DNA of 64,000 nucleotides from Luteimonas sp. (GCA_024707405.1 JANPZU010000003.1:496001-560000); one strand, 5' to 3'. Counted from the first letter of the stretch, positions 26,551 to 36,571 are shown. Numbers and translations: made by a program. The notes: generated from the letters alone by a model not told the origin.

Positions 26551-29025
26551 ATGAGCGTCGCGATCCCCTTCCTCGTGTTCCTGCTGGCAGGCGCCTTCGC
26601 CGCCTACCACCGACTTCGCCTGGCCTGGTGGGCCGCGATCACCGCGACCGGGCTGCTTGCCTGCTGGCTGCTCGGCGCCAACCAGATCGCGACGCTCGTC
26701 GCCGGGATCGTGCTGCTGCTGACGTTGCCGCTGCTGATCCCGGCCATTCGCAAACCGCTTCTGACCGCGCCGGCCTTGAAGTTCCTGCGCAAGGCGCTGC
26801 CGCCGCTGTCGAAGACCGAGCGCATCGCACTGGAAACCGGCTCGGTCGGGTTCGAGGGCGAGCTGTTCAGTGGCGACCCGGACTGGAACACCCTGCTGGG
26901 CTATCCCAAGCCGCAACTCAGCGCCGAGGAACAGGCCTTCCTCGACGGCCCGGTGGAAGAGCTTTGCAAGATGGTGGACGAGTGGCAGATCAACCATGTC
27001 CACGCCGACCTGCCGCCCGAGATGTGGGACTACATCAAGCAGAACAAGTTCTTCGGCATGATCATCCCGAAGGAATACGGCGGACTCGGCTTCAGCGCAC
27101 TCGGCCACCACAAGGTGATCCAGAAGCTGGCTTCGGTGAGCAGCGTGGTCAGTTCCACCGTCGGCGTGCCCAATTCGCTCGGCCCGGGCGAACTGCTGAT
27201 GCACTACGGCACGCAGGAACAGAAGGACTACTACCTGCCGCGCCTCGCCGCCGGGCAGGAAGTCCCGTGCTTCGCACTCACCGGCCCGTTCGCCGGCTCC
27301 GATGCCACCTCGATCCCGGACTTCGGCATCGTGTGCAAGGGCGAGTGGAACGGTGCCAACGTGCTCGGCATCAAGCTCACCTTCGACAAGCGCTACATCA
27401 CGCTGGCGCCGGTGGCGACGATCATCGGTCTCGCGTTCCGCATGTACGACCCGGACGGCCTGATCGGCGACACGAAGGACATCGGCATCACCCTCGCGCT
27501 GCTGCCGCGTGAGACCGACGGCGTTGAAGTCGGCCGTCGCCACTTCCCGCTCAACTCGCCGTTCCAGAATGGCCCGGTGCGCGGCAAGGAAGTCTTCATC
27601 CCGCTCAGCCAGCTGATCGGCGGCGTCGACAAGGCCGGCTTCGGCTGGAACATGCTCAACGAATGCCTCGCGGTCGGCCGTTCGATCACGCTGCCGTCCA
27701 CCGCCAGCGGCGGTTCGAAGTTCGCGGCCGTGGTCGGTGGCGCCTACGCACGCATCCGCAAGCAGTTCGGCCTGTCGATCGGCCGCTTCGAAGGCGTCGA
27801 GGAAGCGCTGGCGCGGATCGGCGGCAAGGCCTACGTGGCCAGCGCGCTGTCGCAAGCGACTGCGGCGGCGGTGGATCGCGGCGACGTGCCGTCGGTACCG
27901 TCGGCCATCGCCAAGTACCACTGCACGTCGATGGGCCGCGAAGTCGCCAGCGACTTCATGGACATCGTCGGCGGCAAGGGCATCATCCTCGGCCCGCGCA
28001 ACCTCGGCGGTCGTGCGTGGCAGGCCTCACCCATCGCGATCACGGTGGAAGGCGCCAACATCATGACCCGCAGCCTGCTGATCTTCGGCCAGGGTTCGAT
28101 CCTCTGCCACCCGTACATCATGAAGGAGATGAAGGCGGCGCAGGATCCGGACACCAAGGCCGGCGTGGATGCACTCGATGCCGCATTGTTCCCGCACATC
28201 GGCAACGCGATCTCCAACGCCGTGCGTTCATTCTGGTTCGGCATCACCGGTGCAAAGATCGGATCGGCGCCCGGCGACGACAACACCCGCCGCTACTTCC
28301 GCCGCATGGATCGCTACGCGGCCAACCTCGCGCTGCTGACCGATGTCTCGCTCGGCGCGCTGGGCGGCAAGCTGAAGTTCAAGGAATCGCTGTCGGGCCG
28401 CCTCGGCGACGTGCTCAGCCACCTCTACATGCTCAGCGCGGTGCTCAAGCGCCACCATGACGAAGGCGCACCGGAAGCCGACAAGCAGTTGCTGGCGTGG
28501 GCGTTCCACCACAGTGCGCACCAGATCGAACTGGCGCTGTCGCAGGCGCTGCGCAACTTCCCGATCAAGCCGCTGGGCTGGCTGCTGTGGCCGGTGGTGT
28601 TCCCGTGGGGGCGCCGTGCCACGCAACCGGGTGATCGCCTGTGCCATCGCGTGGCGATGTCGCTGATGGCGCCCAACGAAGCACGCGACCGGCTGGCGCA
28701 AGGCGTATTCCTCACGCCGTGCGCGAACAACCCCGGTGGCCGCATCGACAGCTACCTGGCCAAGGCCATCGCTGCCGAGCCGGTGGAACGCAAGTTCCTC
28801 AAGGCACTCAAGAGCAGCGACATCGAAGCACTCGACTTCAAGTCGCAACTCGACGAAGGCGTGCGTGAAGGCTGGATCACCACCGATGAACGCAAGCAGC
28901 TTGAAGAACTGCGTGAGCTGACGATCGATGCGATCAGCGTCGACGACTTCGATGTCGAGGAACTGCGTTCGGCCGGCTACCGGGACACGGCACAGCACCC
29001 ACACAAATCGCGCGAAGCAGCCTGA
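26551..29025 (+). CDS. fadE: Long acyl-CoA dehydrogenase, FadE type
   Basis: An 824-residue flavoprotein for the first oxidation of beta-oxidation. It opens with two hydrophobic helices (residues ~1-65), fitting a membrane-associated FadE. The acyl-CoA dehydrogenase core has FALTGPFAGSDATSIPD, FGWNMLNECLAVGRSITLPS and ANIMTRSLLIFGQGSI. The C-terminal DUF1974-like domain ends the chain. The start is ATG 26551, with a weak SD (CCGGAGAG). Divergent from the TetR regulator, cotranscribed with the thioesterase-like gene 64 bases downstream. Confidence 0.94.
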   Translation: MSVAIPFLVFLLAGAFAAYHRLRLAWWAAITATGLLACWLLGANQIATLVAGIVLLLTLPLLIPAIRKPLLTAPALKFLRKALPPLSKTERIALETGSVGFEGELFSGDPDWNTLLGYPKPQLSAEEQAFLDGPVEELCKMVDEWQINHVHADLPPEMWDYIKQNKFFGMIIPKEYGGLGFSALGHHKVIQKLASVSSVVSSTVGVPNSLGPGELLMHYGTQEQKDYYLPRLAAGQEVPCFALTGPFAGSDATSIPDFGIVCKGEWNGANVLGIKLTFDKRYITLAPVATIIGLAFRMYDPDGLIGDTKDIGITLALLPRETDGVEVGRRHFPLNSPFQNGPVRGKEVFIPLSQLIGGVDKAGFGWNMLNECLAVGRSITLPSTASGGSKFAAVVGGAYARIRKQFGLSIGRFEGVEEALARIGGKAYVASALSQATAAAVDRGDVPSVPSAIAKYHCTSMGREVASDFMDIVGGKGIILGPRNLGGRAWQASPIAITVEGANIMTRSLLIFGQGSILCHPYIMKEMKAAQDPDTKAGVDALDAALFPHIGNAISNAVRSFWFGITGAKIGSAPGDDNTRRYFRRMDRYAANLALLTDVSLGALGGKLKFKESLSGRLGDVLSHLYMLSAVLKRHHDEGAPEADKQLLAWAFHHSAHQIELALSQALRNFPIKPLGWLLWPVVFPWGRRATQPGDRLCHRVAMSLMAPNEARDRLAQGVFLTPCANNPGGRIDSYLAKAIAAEPVERKFLKALKSSDIEALDFKSQLDEGVREGWITTDERKQLEELRELTIDAISVDDFDVEELRSAGYRDTAQHPHKSREAA

Positions 29026-29089
29026 CGACAAGCGCAAAGCCACCACGACGACGGCGGGGATTCCCGCCGTCTCCGTTTCCGGAGCCGAC

Positions 29090-29563
29090 ATGAGCACCCT
29101 CGTACTGCGGTTGTGGCGCAAGCTTGAACCCAAGCCCTTCGGCAAGCGGCTGTTCTCCTGGATCATCTGCCGCAAGGCGCCCTACTTCGCCAGCATCTCG
29201 CCGCGGATGGTGTCGCTGGCACCCGGTCGTGGCGAGGCCACCATCGCGCATCGCCGCCGGATCACCAACCACATCGGCACCGTGCACGCGATTGCGCTCT
29301 GCAACCTCGCCGAATTCGTCGGCGGCCTGACCTGCGACGTCAGCATCCCGGCGTCGATGCGCTGGATCCCCCGCGGGATGACGGTCGAGTACCTGAAGAA
29401 GGCGACCGGGACGATGCATGCCGTCGCAACGCCTGCGTTCGAACCGTACGAAGCCGGCGAGGGTTACGAGCTGCCGGTCGATGTCGCCGTTACCGACAGC
29501 AACGGCGAGACCGTGTTCCGCGCCCGCATCGCGATGTGGGTCGCGCAAAAACGACAGGGCTGA
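29090..29563 (+). CDS. DUF4442 hotdog-fold thioesterase-like protein
   Basis: A 157-residue protein with a hotdog-fold pattern: GRGEATIAHRRRITNHIGTVHAIALCNLAEFVGGL carries the conserved Asn-His segment used by acyl-CoA thioesterases. MTVEYLKKATGTMHA and the terminal FRARIAMWVAQK strands complete the fold. It probably hydrolyses or binds acyl-CoA in the cytoplasm, fitting its position 64 bases after fadE. The start is ATG 29090 after a conventional spacer. Confidence 0.82.
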   Translation: MSTLVLRLWRKLEPKPFGKRLFSWIICRKAPYFASISPRMVSLAPGRGEATIAHRRRITNHIGTVHAIALCNLAEFVGGLTCDVSIPASMRWIPRGMTVEYLKKATGTMHAVATPAFEPYEAGEGYELPVDVAVTDSNGETVFRARIAMWVAQKRQG

Positions 29564-29566
29564 GCG

Positions 29567-29950
29567 ATGTCCAGCGCCGCCCTGCTCACCCTCTGCGCGA
29601 TCCACGGCTTCGGCTTCGCGCTGTTCCATCTCGGGTTCTGGCGACTGTTCGATTGGCCACGCACGCTGCAAGACACGACGCGCCCCAACCGCGCCATCCT
29701 GCAGATCGCCAACGTGCAGCTGGTCTGGGTATTCATCGGCATCGGCCTGCTGTGCCTGCTTTTCCCGGATGAACTCGCGGGCACGCGGCTTGGCCGCGCA
29801 TTGCTGGGTGGCATGGCGGTCTTCTGGCTGATCCGGTTCGTCGTCCAGTTCGTCTGGCTGCGTGTCAATCATCCGCTGGTACATGCGCTGAGCGTGCTGT
29901 TCGCGCTTGGCGCATTGTTGTTCGCGGCCCCACTATTCCTCGGCCGCTGA
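29567..29950 (+). CDS. Small integral membrane protein of unknown function
   Basis: A 127-residue protein with four hydrophobic helices (roughly 4-24, 45-65, 82-103 and 105-124). It follows the thioesterase-like gene after 3 bases, so it is almost certainly in the fadE transcript. No motif identifies a function; a role near membrane lipid or acyl metabolism is only suggested by position. Confidence 0.7.
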   Translation: MSSAALLTLCAIHGFGFALFHLGFWRLFDWPRTLQDTTRPNRAILQIANVQLVWVFIGIGLLCLLFPDELAGTRLGRALLGGMAVFWLIRFVVQFVWLRVNHPLVHALSVLFALGALLFAAPLFLGR

Positions 29951-29959
29951 AGCGCGCAC

Positions 29960-30313
29960 TCAGGGCAGGAGCAACACCACTGCCATCGCCACCAGTGCAG
30001 GCAGCGCCTGCACGAAGAAGATCCGCCGACTGACGCTGTAGGCGCCGTATAGCCCAGCCACCACCACGCAGGCGAGGAAGAAGACGCAGAACTCGCGCGA
30101 ACCGGTTGCCACGCCGTACAGCAGCCCCGCGGCAAGGAAGCCGTTGTAGAGCCCCTGGTTGGCCGCGAGCACGCGCGTGGTTTCCGCCTTCTCCGGCGTA
30201 TTGCGGAAGGTCTTCAGGCCGATCGGCCGCGTCCACAGGCACATCTCCAGCACCAGGAAGTACAGGTGCAGCAGCGCCACCAGTAGTACCAGCAAGTTGG
30301 CGATCATCTGCAT
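29960..30313 (-). CDS. DUF1304-family membrane protein
   Basis: A 117-residue inner-membrane protein with four helices. The motif LHLYFLVLEMCLWTRPIGLKTF near the N-terminus and NQGLYNGFLAAGLL are characteristic of DUF1304. Function unknown. The ATG at 30313 lies 5 bases after the stop of the upstream transporter gene, so it is probably cotranscribed with it. Confidence 0.82.
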   Translation of the reverse strand: MQMIANLLVLLVALLHLYFLVLEMCLWTRPIGLKTFRNTPEKAETTRVLAANQGLYNGFLAAGLLYGVATGSREFCVFFLACVVVAGLYGAYSVSRRIFFVQALPALVAMAVVLLLP

Positions 30314-30317
30314 CCGC

Positions 30318-31709
30318 TTACTCCTTGCCGGCCGTTGGCGTCGCACCGGCAGCGTCGCCCGGCCTGGGTGCGCGCTCGGACGGCAGTTTCGCTTCCTCGC
30401 GCAGCAGGCGCCATGCACTGGCCGTCATGCCTGCCGCAATCAGTAAACCCGCGCCGAATACCACGCTCGAACCGAACACCGACAGGAACTTGTGCACCCA
30501 CACGAACGTCAGGTCGCCGCCACGGTAGATCACCGTGTCGATGGCGGCACCAGCCTTGTAGCGCCATTCCCGCCCGACCCGCGTGTAGATGGTCTCGCGT
30601 GCAGGCTTGGCCAGCGAGAATTCGCTGGCTCGGGTGAAGACCTGCACGATGGCGACGATGATCGGCAGCGGTGATGCCGACAGGATCGAGAAGCCGAGGA
30701 TGATCGCCACGCCGGGGATCAGCAGCGCCGGCGCAATGCCGAAGCGCGACATCAGCGTTCGGGTGATGAACAACTGCACGACCAGCGTGAGCGTGTTGAC
30801 CGCGAAATCGATCTTCGAGAAGAAGGCCGTGCGTTCCTCGGCACTGTCGAACGCCGCCCTCGCGATTGCGATCTGCTCGTTGTACAGCAGGGTGCCCACG
30901 CCCACGCCCAGCACCACCATCAATGCCAGCCAGCGCAGCAGCGGTTCCTTCACGACCAGTTTCAGGCCGGCCAGCACCTCGCCGCCCATCGGCACTTCGC
31001 CGCTCTTCTGGCCCTGCGCCTGCTCGCGCAACACCGCATACGGCCGCAGGCGCAGGATGCAGACCACGCACATCGCCAGCAATCCGCACGACACCAACAT
31101 CATGCTGGGAATCCCGAGCCGCTGCACCAGCAACCCGGTCAGCGTCGGCCCCAGGAAGGCGCCGATCGTGCCCGCCGCACCAACGTAGCCGTAGTACTTC
31201 CTGGCTTCGACGTTGGTGTAGACATCGGCCATGAAGCTCCAGAACACGGCCACGGCGAACAGGTTGAACACGGTGAGCCACAGCACGAACGCCAGCCCGC
31301 GCCCATCCATGCCGCTGTCGAACATCGCGTAGAAACCCAGCAGCGTGGCGATGAAGAAGCCGTAGATCACCGGCAGGAATACGCGCCGCGGGAACCGGCT
31401 GACCAGCCAGCCATATACCGGCTGCAAGGCCAGCATGATCAGGAACACCGAGGTGAAGATGAACTGCGGGATGAAATCGCCAAGGGCGATGCCACGTTCG
31501 GCGAAGAACGCGATCAGTGCCGGCGGGAATACCGCCTCGATATCGCTGGAGGCCACCATCGCTTCGCGCACCGGGCGCAGCACGTAGTAGCCGCTGAGCA
31601 GGCAGAAGAAATACAGGAACGACCACAGCAACGGCGGCGATTCGGCCAACGCGGCGCGGAAGCGGCCCAGGGTATTGGCGGGTGGGGTGCCGCCGATGTC
31701 GCTGCTCAT
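30318..31709 (-). CDS. 12-helix MFS-type transporter
   Basis: A 463-residue inner-membrane transporter with about twelve helices. The N-terminal LLWSFLYFFCLLSGYYVLRPVREAM is typical of a bacterial family distantly related to NTP/NDP exchangers and often annotated simply as MFS. WVHKFLSVFG and the Arg/Lys-rich cytoplasmic loops agree. The substrate cannot be assigned; nucleotide exchange is a guess. The last 35 residues are hydrophilic and variable. Confidence 0.82.
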   Translation of the reverse strand: MSSDIGGTPPANTLGRFRAALAESPPLLWSFLYFFCLLSGYYVLRPVREAMVASSDIEAVFPPALIAFFAERGIALGDFIPQFIFTSVFLIMLALQPVYGWLVSRFPRRVFLPVIYGFFIATLLGFYAMFDSGMDGRGLAFVLWLTVFNLFAVAVFWSFMADVYTNVEARKYYGYVGAAGTIGAFLGPTLTGLLVQRLGIPSMMLVSCGLLAMCVVCILRLRPYAVLREQAQGQKSGEVPMGGEVLAGLKLVVKEPLLRWLALMVVLGVGVGTLLYNEQIAIARAAFDSAEERTAFFSKIDFAVNTLTLVVQLFITRTLMSRFGIAPALLIPGVAIILGFSILSASPLPIIVAIVQVFTRASEFSLAKPARETIYTRVGREWRYKAGAAIDTVIYRGGDLTFVWVHKFLSVFGSSVVFGAGLLIAAGMTASAWRLLREEAKLPSERAPRPGDAAGATPTAGKE

Positions 31710-31810
31710 CCGAAGGTTCCGGCCGTGGCCACGCGCACGTTAGCCGATGCGGCACGATCCCGCCAGACGCGCCGAGCAATTGCTCTACCCCACCCACCTA
31801 CCGTGCCGCG

Positions 31811-33430
31811 ATGCCTGCAAGACCCGTCAAAGCCGCGCCTGCCTACGACTACATCGTGATCGGCGCCGGTTCCGCCGGCTGCGTGCTCGCCAACCGTCTC
31901 AGCGAAGACCCCGGCGTACGCGTGCTGCTGCTCGAGGCCGGCCCGCGCGACTGGCATCCTTTCATCCACATGCCCGCAGGACTGGCCAAGCTGGTCAACC
32001 GCAAGGGCGTGAACTGGAACTACGACACCGCCGCCGAACCGCACCTCGACGGCCGCACACTGTGGTGGCCGCGCGGCAAGGTGCTGGGTGGTTCCAGCTC
32101 GATCAACGCCATGTGCTACATCCGCGGCGTGCCCGGCGACTACGACGACTGGGCCGCAGGTGGTGCGACCGGTTGGAGCTGGGACGACGTGCTGCCGTAC
32201 TTCCGGCGCAGCGAAGGCAACACCCGCGGCAGCGACGCCCTGCACGGTGCGGATGGCCCGCTGAGCGTTTCCGACCTGCGCCACGTCAATCCGCTGTCGC
32301 ATGCCTTCATCGAGGCGGCGAGCCAGGCCGGCTACCCGCGCAACGACGACTTCAACGGTGCCGCGCAGCAAGGCGTCGGCCTGTACCAGGTCACGCAACG
32401 CGATGGCGCGCGCTGTTCTTCGGCCGCAGCCTACCTCGCGCCCGCGCGGCAACGACCGAACCTCACCATCGTCACCGGCGCACTGGCGCGACGCATCACC
32501 ATCGAACACGGTCGCGCCACCGGCGTGATCTACACCGCCCGCGGCACCGCCTTCCACCAGCCGGCGGCACGTGAAGTGCTGCTCTGCGGCGGCGCGATCA
32601 ACTCGCCACAGTTGCTGATGCTGTCGGGCATCGGTGCGGCGGACGATTTGCAGGCCCACGGCATCGCCGTCGTCCACGACGCACCCGGCGTCGGCGCGAA
32701 CCTGCAAGACCATCTCGACATCTGCACGCTGTGGCATTCCACGCAGCGCGTCACTTACGACCGCATCAGCGATCTGAAGATCGCCTTCGACTACTACCTG
32801 CGCTGCCGCCGCGGCGCGGGCAGCAGCAACATCGCCGAAGCCGGCGGATTCGTGCGTTCACGGCTCGCACCCGACGACCGCGCCGACATCCAGTTCCATT
32901 TCGTGCCTGCAATGCTGGACGACCACGGTCGCCATCGCCTCGAAGGCGACGGCTACACCCTGCACGCTTGCTTCCTGCGCCCGCGCAGCCGGGGCCGGAT
33001 CGCGCTGGCGAGCGCACGCCCGGACGACAAACCACGCATCGAAGCGAACTATCTCTCCGACGCCGAAGGCTTCGACCTGAAGATGATGATCGAATGCGCC
33101 AAGGTCTCGCGCGACATCCTCGCGCAGTCCGCGTTCGATGCGTATCGCGGCACGCCGATCTTCCCGGCCCGTGACGACCTGGACGATGCCGGCCTGGCAG
33201 CCTTCGTCCGCACCAAGGCCGAAAGCGTCTACCACCCGGTCGGCACCTGCCGCATGGGCAACGACGATGCGTCCGTGGTCGATCCGCAACTGCGCGTGCG
33301 TGGCGTAGAAGGATTGCGTGTGGTCGATGCCTCGGTGATGCCGGCGCTGCCGGGTGGCAACACCAACGCACCGACCATCATGATCGCCGAGCGCGCCGCC
33401 GACCTGATCCGTGGCATGGCCGCCCGATAA
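31811..33430 (+). CDS. GMC-family FAD-dependent oxidoreductase (choline/alcohol dehydrogenase-like)
   Basis: A 539-residue flavoenzyme. The N-terminal FAD motif is YIVIGAGSAGCVLANRLSED. PRGKVLGGSSSINAMCYIRG is the first GMC signature, and GAINSPQLLMLSGIG the second. The catalytic His pair lies in ESVYHPVGTCRMG and PGGNTNAPTIMIAERAADLI. Overall it is close to the BetA/alcohol dehydrogenase branch. It probably oxidises an alcohol at the membrane. Without betB or betI nearby, the betA name is withheld. Confidence 0.9.
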   Translation: MPARPVKAAPAYDYIVIGAGSAGCVLANRLSEDPGVRVLLLEAGPRDWHPFIHMPAGLAKLVNRKGVNWNYDTAAEPHLDGRTLWWPRGKVLGGSSSINAMCYIRGVPGDYDDWAAGGATGWSWDDVLPYFRRSEGNTRGSDALHGADGPLSVSDLRHVNPLSHAFIEAASQAGYPRNDDFNGAAQQGVGLYQVTQRDGARCSSAAAYLAPARQRPNLTIVTGALARRITIEHGRATGVIYTARGTAFHQPAAREVLLCGGAINSPQLLMLSGIGAADDLQAHGIAVVHDAPGVGANLQDHLDICTLWHSTQRVTYDRISDLKIAFDYYLRCRRGAGSSNIAEAGGFVRSRLAPDDRADIQFHFVPAMLDDHGRHRLEGDGYTLHACFLRPRSRGRIALASARPDDKPRIEANYLSDAEGFDLKMMIECAKVSRDILAQSAFDAYRGTPIFPARDDLDDAGLAAFVRTKAESVYHPVGTCRMGNDDASVVDPQLRVRGVEGLRVVDASVMPALPGGNTNAPTIMIAERAADLIRGMAAR

Positions 33431-33469
33431 CGCCCGGGACGTCCATTCCCGGATCCATGGAGTATCCCG

Positions 33470-33883
33470 ATGTCCGCGAACAAGACCCAGGCCACCGACG
33501 AAAGCGTGGACAAATACATCGCCTCCCGCGCCAACGGCCAGCAGCTCGCCGATTGCCACGCACTGATGGCGTTGATGGCCAGGCTCACCGGACAACCGAC
33601 CAGGATGTGGGGGCCGAGCATCGTCGGGTACGGGTCGTACCGGTACACCTACGAAAGCGGGCGCAGCGGGGAGGCGCCACTTGCGGCATTCGCCATCCGC
33701 GGTCGCGACCTTGTCGTGTACCTCGATTGCGAGGATCACGCCAAGCCGCTGCTTGCCAGGCTCGGCAAGCACAAGATGGGCAAGTCCTGCCTGTACTTCA
33801 GGCAATTGGCCGACCTGGACGCCTCGATCCTCGAGCAACTCATCGTCGATTCCATCGCTGCCGTGAAGCATCGCTACGGCTGA
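33470..33883 (+). CDS. DUF1801-domain protein
   Basis: A 137-residue cytoplasmic protein. The DUF1801 core is seen in RMWGPSIVGYGSYRYTYESGRSG, then LVVYLDCEDHAKPLLARLGKHKMGKSCLYF. Members are small single-domain proteins with an iron-chaperone-like (frataxin-like) fold and unclear roles. It follows the GMC gene by 39 bases and may be cotranscribed. ATG at 33470 has a weak upstream SD (GGAGT). Confidence 0.85.
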   Translation: MSANKTQATDESVDKYIASRANGQQLADCHALMALMARLTGQPTRMWGPSIVGYGSYRYTYESGRSGEAPLAAFAIRGRDLVVYLDCEDHAKPLLARLGKHKMGKSCLYFRQLADLDASILEQLIVDSIAAVKHRYG

Positions 33884-33896
33884 CGCCTCGCGACGC

Positions 33897-35792
33897 TCAG
33901 ACCCGCTCCAGCATCGGCGGCAGCGGGCAGTGCAGCACCGCGCAGATGGTGCGCAACAGTTCGGCCTCGGCCACGGAAATGCGGCCATCGTGGCTGGCCG
34001 CGGCGGTGAGTGCCTCGACCATCACTTCCTTGGCCAGCGGATCGAGTGCATCCAGCGGCGCCCAGACATCGTCCAACGCCACGATGCCTTGCGCCGGCGG
34101 TGCATACGGCACGTGGTCGCGCGGCAGCACGCGCTGCATGCCGGCCAGGTAGGCACGCCGCGCCTCGTCGGCATTGCCGGGATTGCCGGCCTGTGCGATC
34201 ACCGCCAGCAGGGTGGCGAACTCCTGCTTCACGCTGCCGGGCTTGCGGCGCCCGAAGCGCGCCTGCCGAGACGGATCCAGCGCCTCGCGCAGGTGCGTCT
34301 GCAGCATCCTGCCCAGGCAGTATTCGAACAGCGACACCTGTCCATCGGTGTGGATCACTGCATGCACAGTGTCGAGGAAGGCGGCCAGTTCCGGACGCGG
34401 CCGCAGCCGCAGCACCGGGAAAGCCAGCATCGCCAGCGGCATCCGCAGCATGGGGTGCAGGTCGGCCAGGTGTACTTCGCGGATCCGCGCCGCCTCGGTC
34501 GCCACCGACTTGCCGAGCCGCGCGACGATCTCGTCGTGCTGCAAGTCGCGGACACGGGCATCGGCATCCAGCAACAAGCCAAGCAACAGCGGCATGGCGA
34601 GGTCGCGCCGCGTGGCGATGTCGTGCAGTTCGTCGCCAATCGCGGCGAGGATCGAATCGGCGCGCAGGTAATCGTCGTTCTTCGGATCGGCGACCTGCGC
34701 GGCGACCATCGGCGGCGTCACCGCGAGGTGCGCACCGGTCGACGGCAACCCGCCGCTTGCATGCCCCTGCGATGCCAGCCCGAGCTTCACGTCCTCGTCG
34801 AGACCGTCGGGCGGCGAGGCCAGCCACTGCGCCTTCAGTCGCTCCAGGTTCTCGGCCTTGAATGATGGCTCAAGCGCCTGGATGCGCTGCAGCAACGGCG
34901 GATGCGTGGCGAACAGCCCGCGCAGTCCGGTGCCGTCGCCGAACAACATGTGGCTGACTTCCTCGGCATCGGCGCGTTCGGCGAGCTTCGAGCCTTCATG
35001 CACGCCGGCGATCTTCTTCAATGCGCCGGACAGGCCCGACGACTGCCGCGTGAACTGCACCGCCGAGGCATCGGCCAGCACTTCGCGGCTGCGGCTGACA
35101 CCGGCCTTGATCATGCGCCCGAAGAACAGGCCGATCGCACCGACCAGCATCGCGATCAACGCCCCCACCAGGATCGGCAGGCCGTCCTTGCCGCGGATGC
35201 CGTGCGCATGCTGCAGGATCTTCCGGCCGATCAGCCCGAGCATGAGGATGCCGAACAGCACGCCCACCAGTCGGATGTTCAGGCGCATGTCGCCGTTGAG
35301 GATGTGGCTGTACTCGTGCGCGATCACGCCCTGCAGCTCGTCGCGATTCAGGTGCTCCAGCGCACCGCGCGTCACCGCGATCACCGCATCCGACGGCGAA
35401 TAACCGGCGGCGAAGGCATTGATGCCCGCCTCGTGTTCCATCACGTAGATCTTCGGCACCGGCACGCCTGAGGCGATGGACATTTCCTCGACTACGTTGC
35501 GCAGCCGGCGCAGGTGGTAGTCGGTGGTGTCCTCGGGCACGGGCACGCCACCCATCTGCTGCGCCACCGGTTCGCCGCCGCCGCGCAGCGATGCAACGCG
35601 GTACAACGAGCCGATGCCGATCACGCCCAGGGTCAGCAACGACGCCATCGCCAGCAGCGTGGCGTTGGCGCCGAACACCAGCGCGACGCCGAGGTCGACC
35701 GCGAGCACGATGCCCAGCACCGCCAGCACGAACAGCACCACCAGCCGGGTGGTGCGCTTGCGTGCCTGCGCCTGGCGTTCGAAGAAGTTCAT
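33897..35792 (-). CDS. M48-family membrane metallopeptidase with long C-terminal domain
   Basis: A 631-residue HtpX/Oma1-like protease. Two N-terminal helices (about 17-38 and 42-62) anchor it. The zinc site is VIAHEYSHILNGD with the third ligand in SREVLADASAV. Two more helices lie between. HtpX is about 290 residues; here the last ~270 form an extra helical domain ending in a TerB-like acidic stretch (DDVWAPLDALDPLAKEVMVEAL). It is followed on the same strand by nothing and preceded by lemA, its common partner. Probably degrades misfolded membrane proteins. Confidence 0.9.
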   Translation of the reverse strand: MNFFERQAQARKRTTRLVVLFVLAVLGIVLAVDLGVALVFGANATLLAMASLLTLGVIGIGSLYRVASLRGGGEPVAQQMGGVPVPEDTTDYHLRRLRNVVEEMSIASGVPVPKIYVMEHEAGINAFAAGYSPSDAVIAVTRGALEHLNRDELQGVIAHEYSHILNGDMRLNIRLVGVLFGILMLGLIGRKILQHAHGIRGKDGLPILVGALIAMLVGAIGLFFGRMIKAGVSRSREVLADASAVQFTRQSSGLSGALKKIAGVHEGSKLAERADAEEVSHMLFGDGTGLRGLFATHPPLLQRIQALEPSFKAENLERLKAQWLASPPDGLDEDVKLGLASQGHASGGLPSTGAHLAVTPPMVAAQVADPKNDDYLRADSILAAIGDELHDIATRRDLAMPLLLGLLLDADARVRDLQHDEIVARLGKSVATEAARIREVHLADLHPMLRMPLAMLAFPVLRLRPRPELAAFLDTVHAVIHTDGQVSLFEYCLGRMLQTHLREALDPSRQARFGRRKPGSVKQEFATLLAVIAQAGNPGNADEARRAYLAGMQRVLPRDHVPYAPPAQGIVALDDVWAPLDALDPLAKEVMVEALTAAASHDGRISVAEAELLRTICAVLHCPLPPMLERV

Positions 35793-35883
35793 GTCGACGA
35801 CCTTGCGAGCGAAGCCAAAGGACGCGTGTACTCACGCCCCCGCCGCGTCCCTCCCCCGCATGCGAGGGAGGACACCCGCTGCA

Positions 35884-36489
35884 TCAGAACTGCACCTTCG
35901 GCGCTTCGCGCACCTCGGCCTTGTCTGCCGGGATATCGAGCAGCGCGGCCTGGGCGAAATTGAAGACGCCGGCGATGATGTTCGACGGGAACACCTCGCG
36001 CTTGTTGTTGTAGCCCATCACCGCGTCGTTGTACGCCTGCCGCGCGAACGCGACCTTGTTCTCGGTGCTGGTCAGCTCTTCGGTGAGCTGCATCATGTTC
36101 TGGCTGGCCTTGAGATCCGGATAGGCCTCCACCACGGCCAGCAATCGACCCAGCGCCCCATTCAGCATGCCCTGCGATGCCGCCAGTTCCGCCATCGCAC
36201 CGGGATCGCCCGGATTGGCCTTGGCTGCATTCAGGCCGGAGATCGCCGCGCCACGCGCCGCGATCACCGCTTCCAGCGTGCCGCGTTCGTGCGCCATGTA
36301 ACCCTTGGCGGTCTCGACCAGGTTCGGGATCAGGTCGAACCGACGCTGCAACTGCACGTCGATCTGCGCGAACGCATTCTTGAATGCATTGCGGGCGGTG
36401 ATCAGACCGTTGTAGATGCCGATGCCCCAGCCACCGACGACGACCGCCAGTCCGACCAGGATCAGCAGCAGGATCAATGCACTACCCAT
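35884..36489 (-). CDS. lemA: LemA-family membrane protein
   Basis: A 201-residue protein with one N-terminal helix (3-25) and a coiled-coil body. The conserved segments YNGLITARNAFKNAFAQIDVQLQRRFDLIPNLVE and YNDAVMGYNNKREVFPSNIIA define LemA. LemA proteins commonly sit beside M48 peptidases, as here 91 bases before one, and may recruit substrates. It diverges from the serine hydrolase gene. Confidence 0.93.
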   Translation of the reverse strand: MGSALILLLILVGLAVVVGGWGIGIYNGLITARNAFKNAFAQIDVQLQRRFDLIPNLVETAKGYMAHERGTLEAVIAARGAAISGLNAAKANPGDPGAMAELAASQGMLNGALGRLLAVVEAYPDLKASQNMMQLTEELTSTENKVAFARQAYNDAVMGYNNKREVFPSNIIAGVFNFAQAALLDIPADKAEVREAPKVQF

Positions 36490-36571
36490 TACAGTTCTCC
36501 TTGTTCATGCAATTCCGGAATCAGGCGCTATCATCGGCCAGCAGGCAGAGCATACGCAGGGGGCACACCCG

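Noticed and set aside
26479-27921. Long minus-strand frame opposite fadE
   Set aside because: Antisense shadow with no recognisable domains; fadE on the plus strand is unambiguous.
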